Positions 63,954 through 64,000 of a stretch of 64,000 bases of DNA are shown piece by piece. A program made the translations under genes and the position numbers. The DNA is from Hymenobacter sp. HSC-4F20 (GTDB lineage: Bacteria > Bacteroidota > Bacteroidia > Cytophagales > Hymenobacteraceae), in the NCBI RefSeq assembly GCF_019599275.1, contig NZ_JAHZTD010000002.1, positions 744,001-808,000 on the forward strand, in the 5' to 3' direction. The notes beneath the pieces were generated by a model. It did no database searches. It worked only from the letters and a program-made list of their open reading frames with translations, and was not told the DNA's origin. Numbering within the stretch: the stretch's first letter is position 1; every line of letters starts with the position of its first letter.

Positions 63954-64000
63954 AGCGGTTGAATGAAAGTTGGGAAAGGTTGGGTAAACAAGGAAAATCT

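Noticed and set aside
1..64000. CRISPR arrays, insertion sequences and prophage genes
   Set aside because: No regularly spaced repeats, transposase or phage structural genes were found; the inverted repeats seen are isolated.

Overview
The window looks like a chromosomal segment of a GC-rich member of the Bacteroidota, most likely a Hymenobacter-type cytophagalean. The support is: a full-length sprA (type IX secretion outer-membrane translocon) between ruvA and gcvH; three secreted proteins ending in a type IX sorting domain with the YPNP-like signature; a TonB receptor with a carboxypeptidase-regulatory-like N-terminal domain; several Bacteroidota -7 promoter elements of the form TAnnTTTG; and almost no Shine-Dalgarno sites. 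Most of it is ordinary core genome. I see no insertion sequence, prophage, CRISPR array or rRNA.

Layout. 1-9.8 kb: a truncated GAF protein, two tandem tatA genes, gatA, a LysM lytic transglycosylase, a lipoprotein followed by a decayed relative, a malic enzyme/phosphotransacetylase fusion, and ruvA. 9.9-19.8 kb: sprA, gcvH, a VanZ-like gene and an M28 peptidase, all on the plus strand. 19.9-26.4 kb: a small secreted protein and yicC on the minus strand, then a TonB receptor with a type IX-exported partner. 26.5-29.8 kb: a small surface-polysaccharide block (GT4 glycosyltransferase, flippase, methyltransferase). 30-40 kb: a lone MoxR ATPase, a beta-propeller type IX cargo, tRNA-Leu and tRNA-Gly, mutS, a SpoU methyltransferase and an M36 metalloprotease. 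40-48.3 kb: housekeeping and small unknown genes (DnaJ-like membrane protein, TerC, YajQ, acetyltransferase, DUF962, thioesterase, NYN-cold-shock fusion, YdjM-like). 48.5-52 kb: mfd.

52-64 kb is the accessory-looking end. It holds a two-gene AAA ATPase plus DUF4276 (Toprim-like) module that resembles ATPase-nuclease immune systems in layout, a GAF protein, a lipid-anchored short-chain dehydrogenase, a frameshifted acetyltransferase, a CheY-like regulator, a BLUF blue-light sensor directly upstream of a PAS histidine kinase, a doubly disrupted ABC ATPase, and a DUF2382 stress protein.

How the genes work together. SprA is the pore through which the proteins at 24752, 31271 and 37291 would leave the cell. 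TatA, GatA, RuvA, MutS, Mfd, GcvH, YicC and YajQ are general housekeeping. The best candidates for an under-described system are the AAA/DUF4276 pair (53-55 kb), which carries an AT-rich replacement inside the ATPase and a palindrome upstream, and the BLUF/PAS-kinase/CheY group (58-62 kb). Several repeat families and strong hairpins (1507, 17454, 36433, 52868) lie in or near the genes and are reported separately. All names come from reading motifs; no database search was possible.
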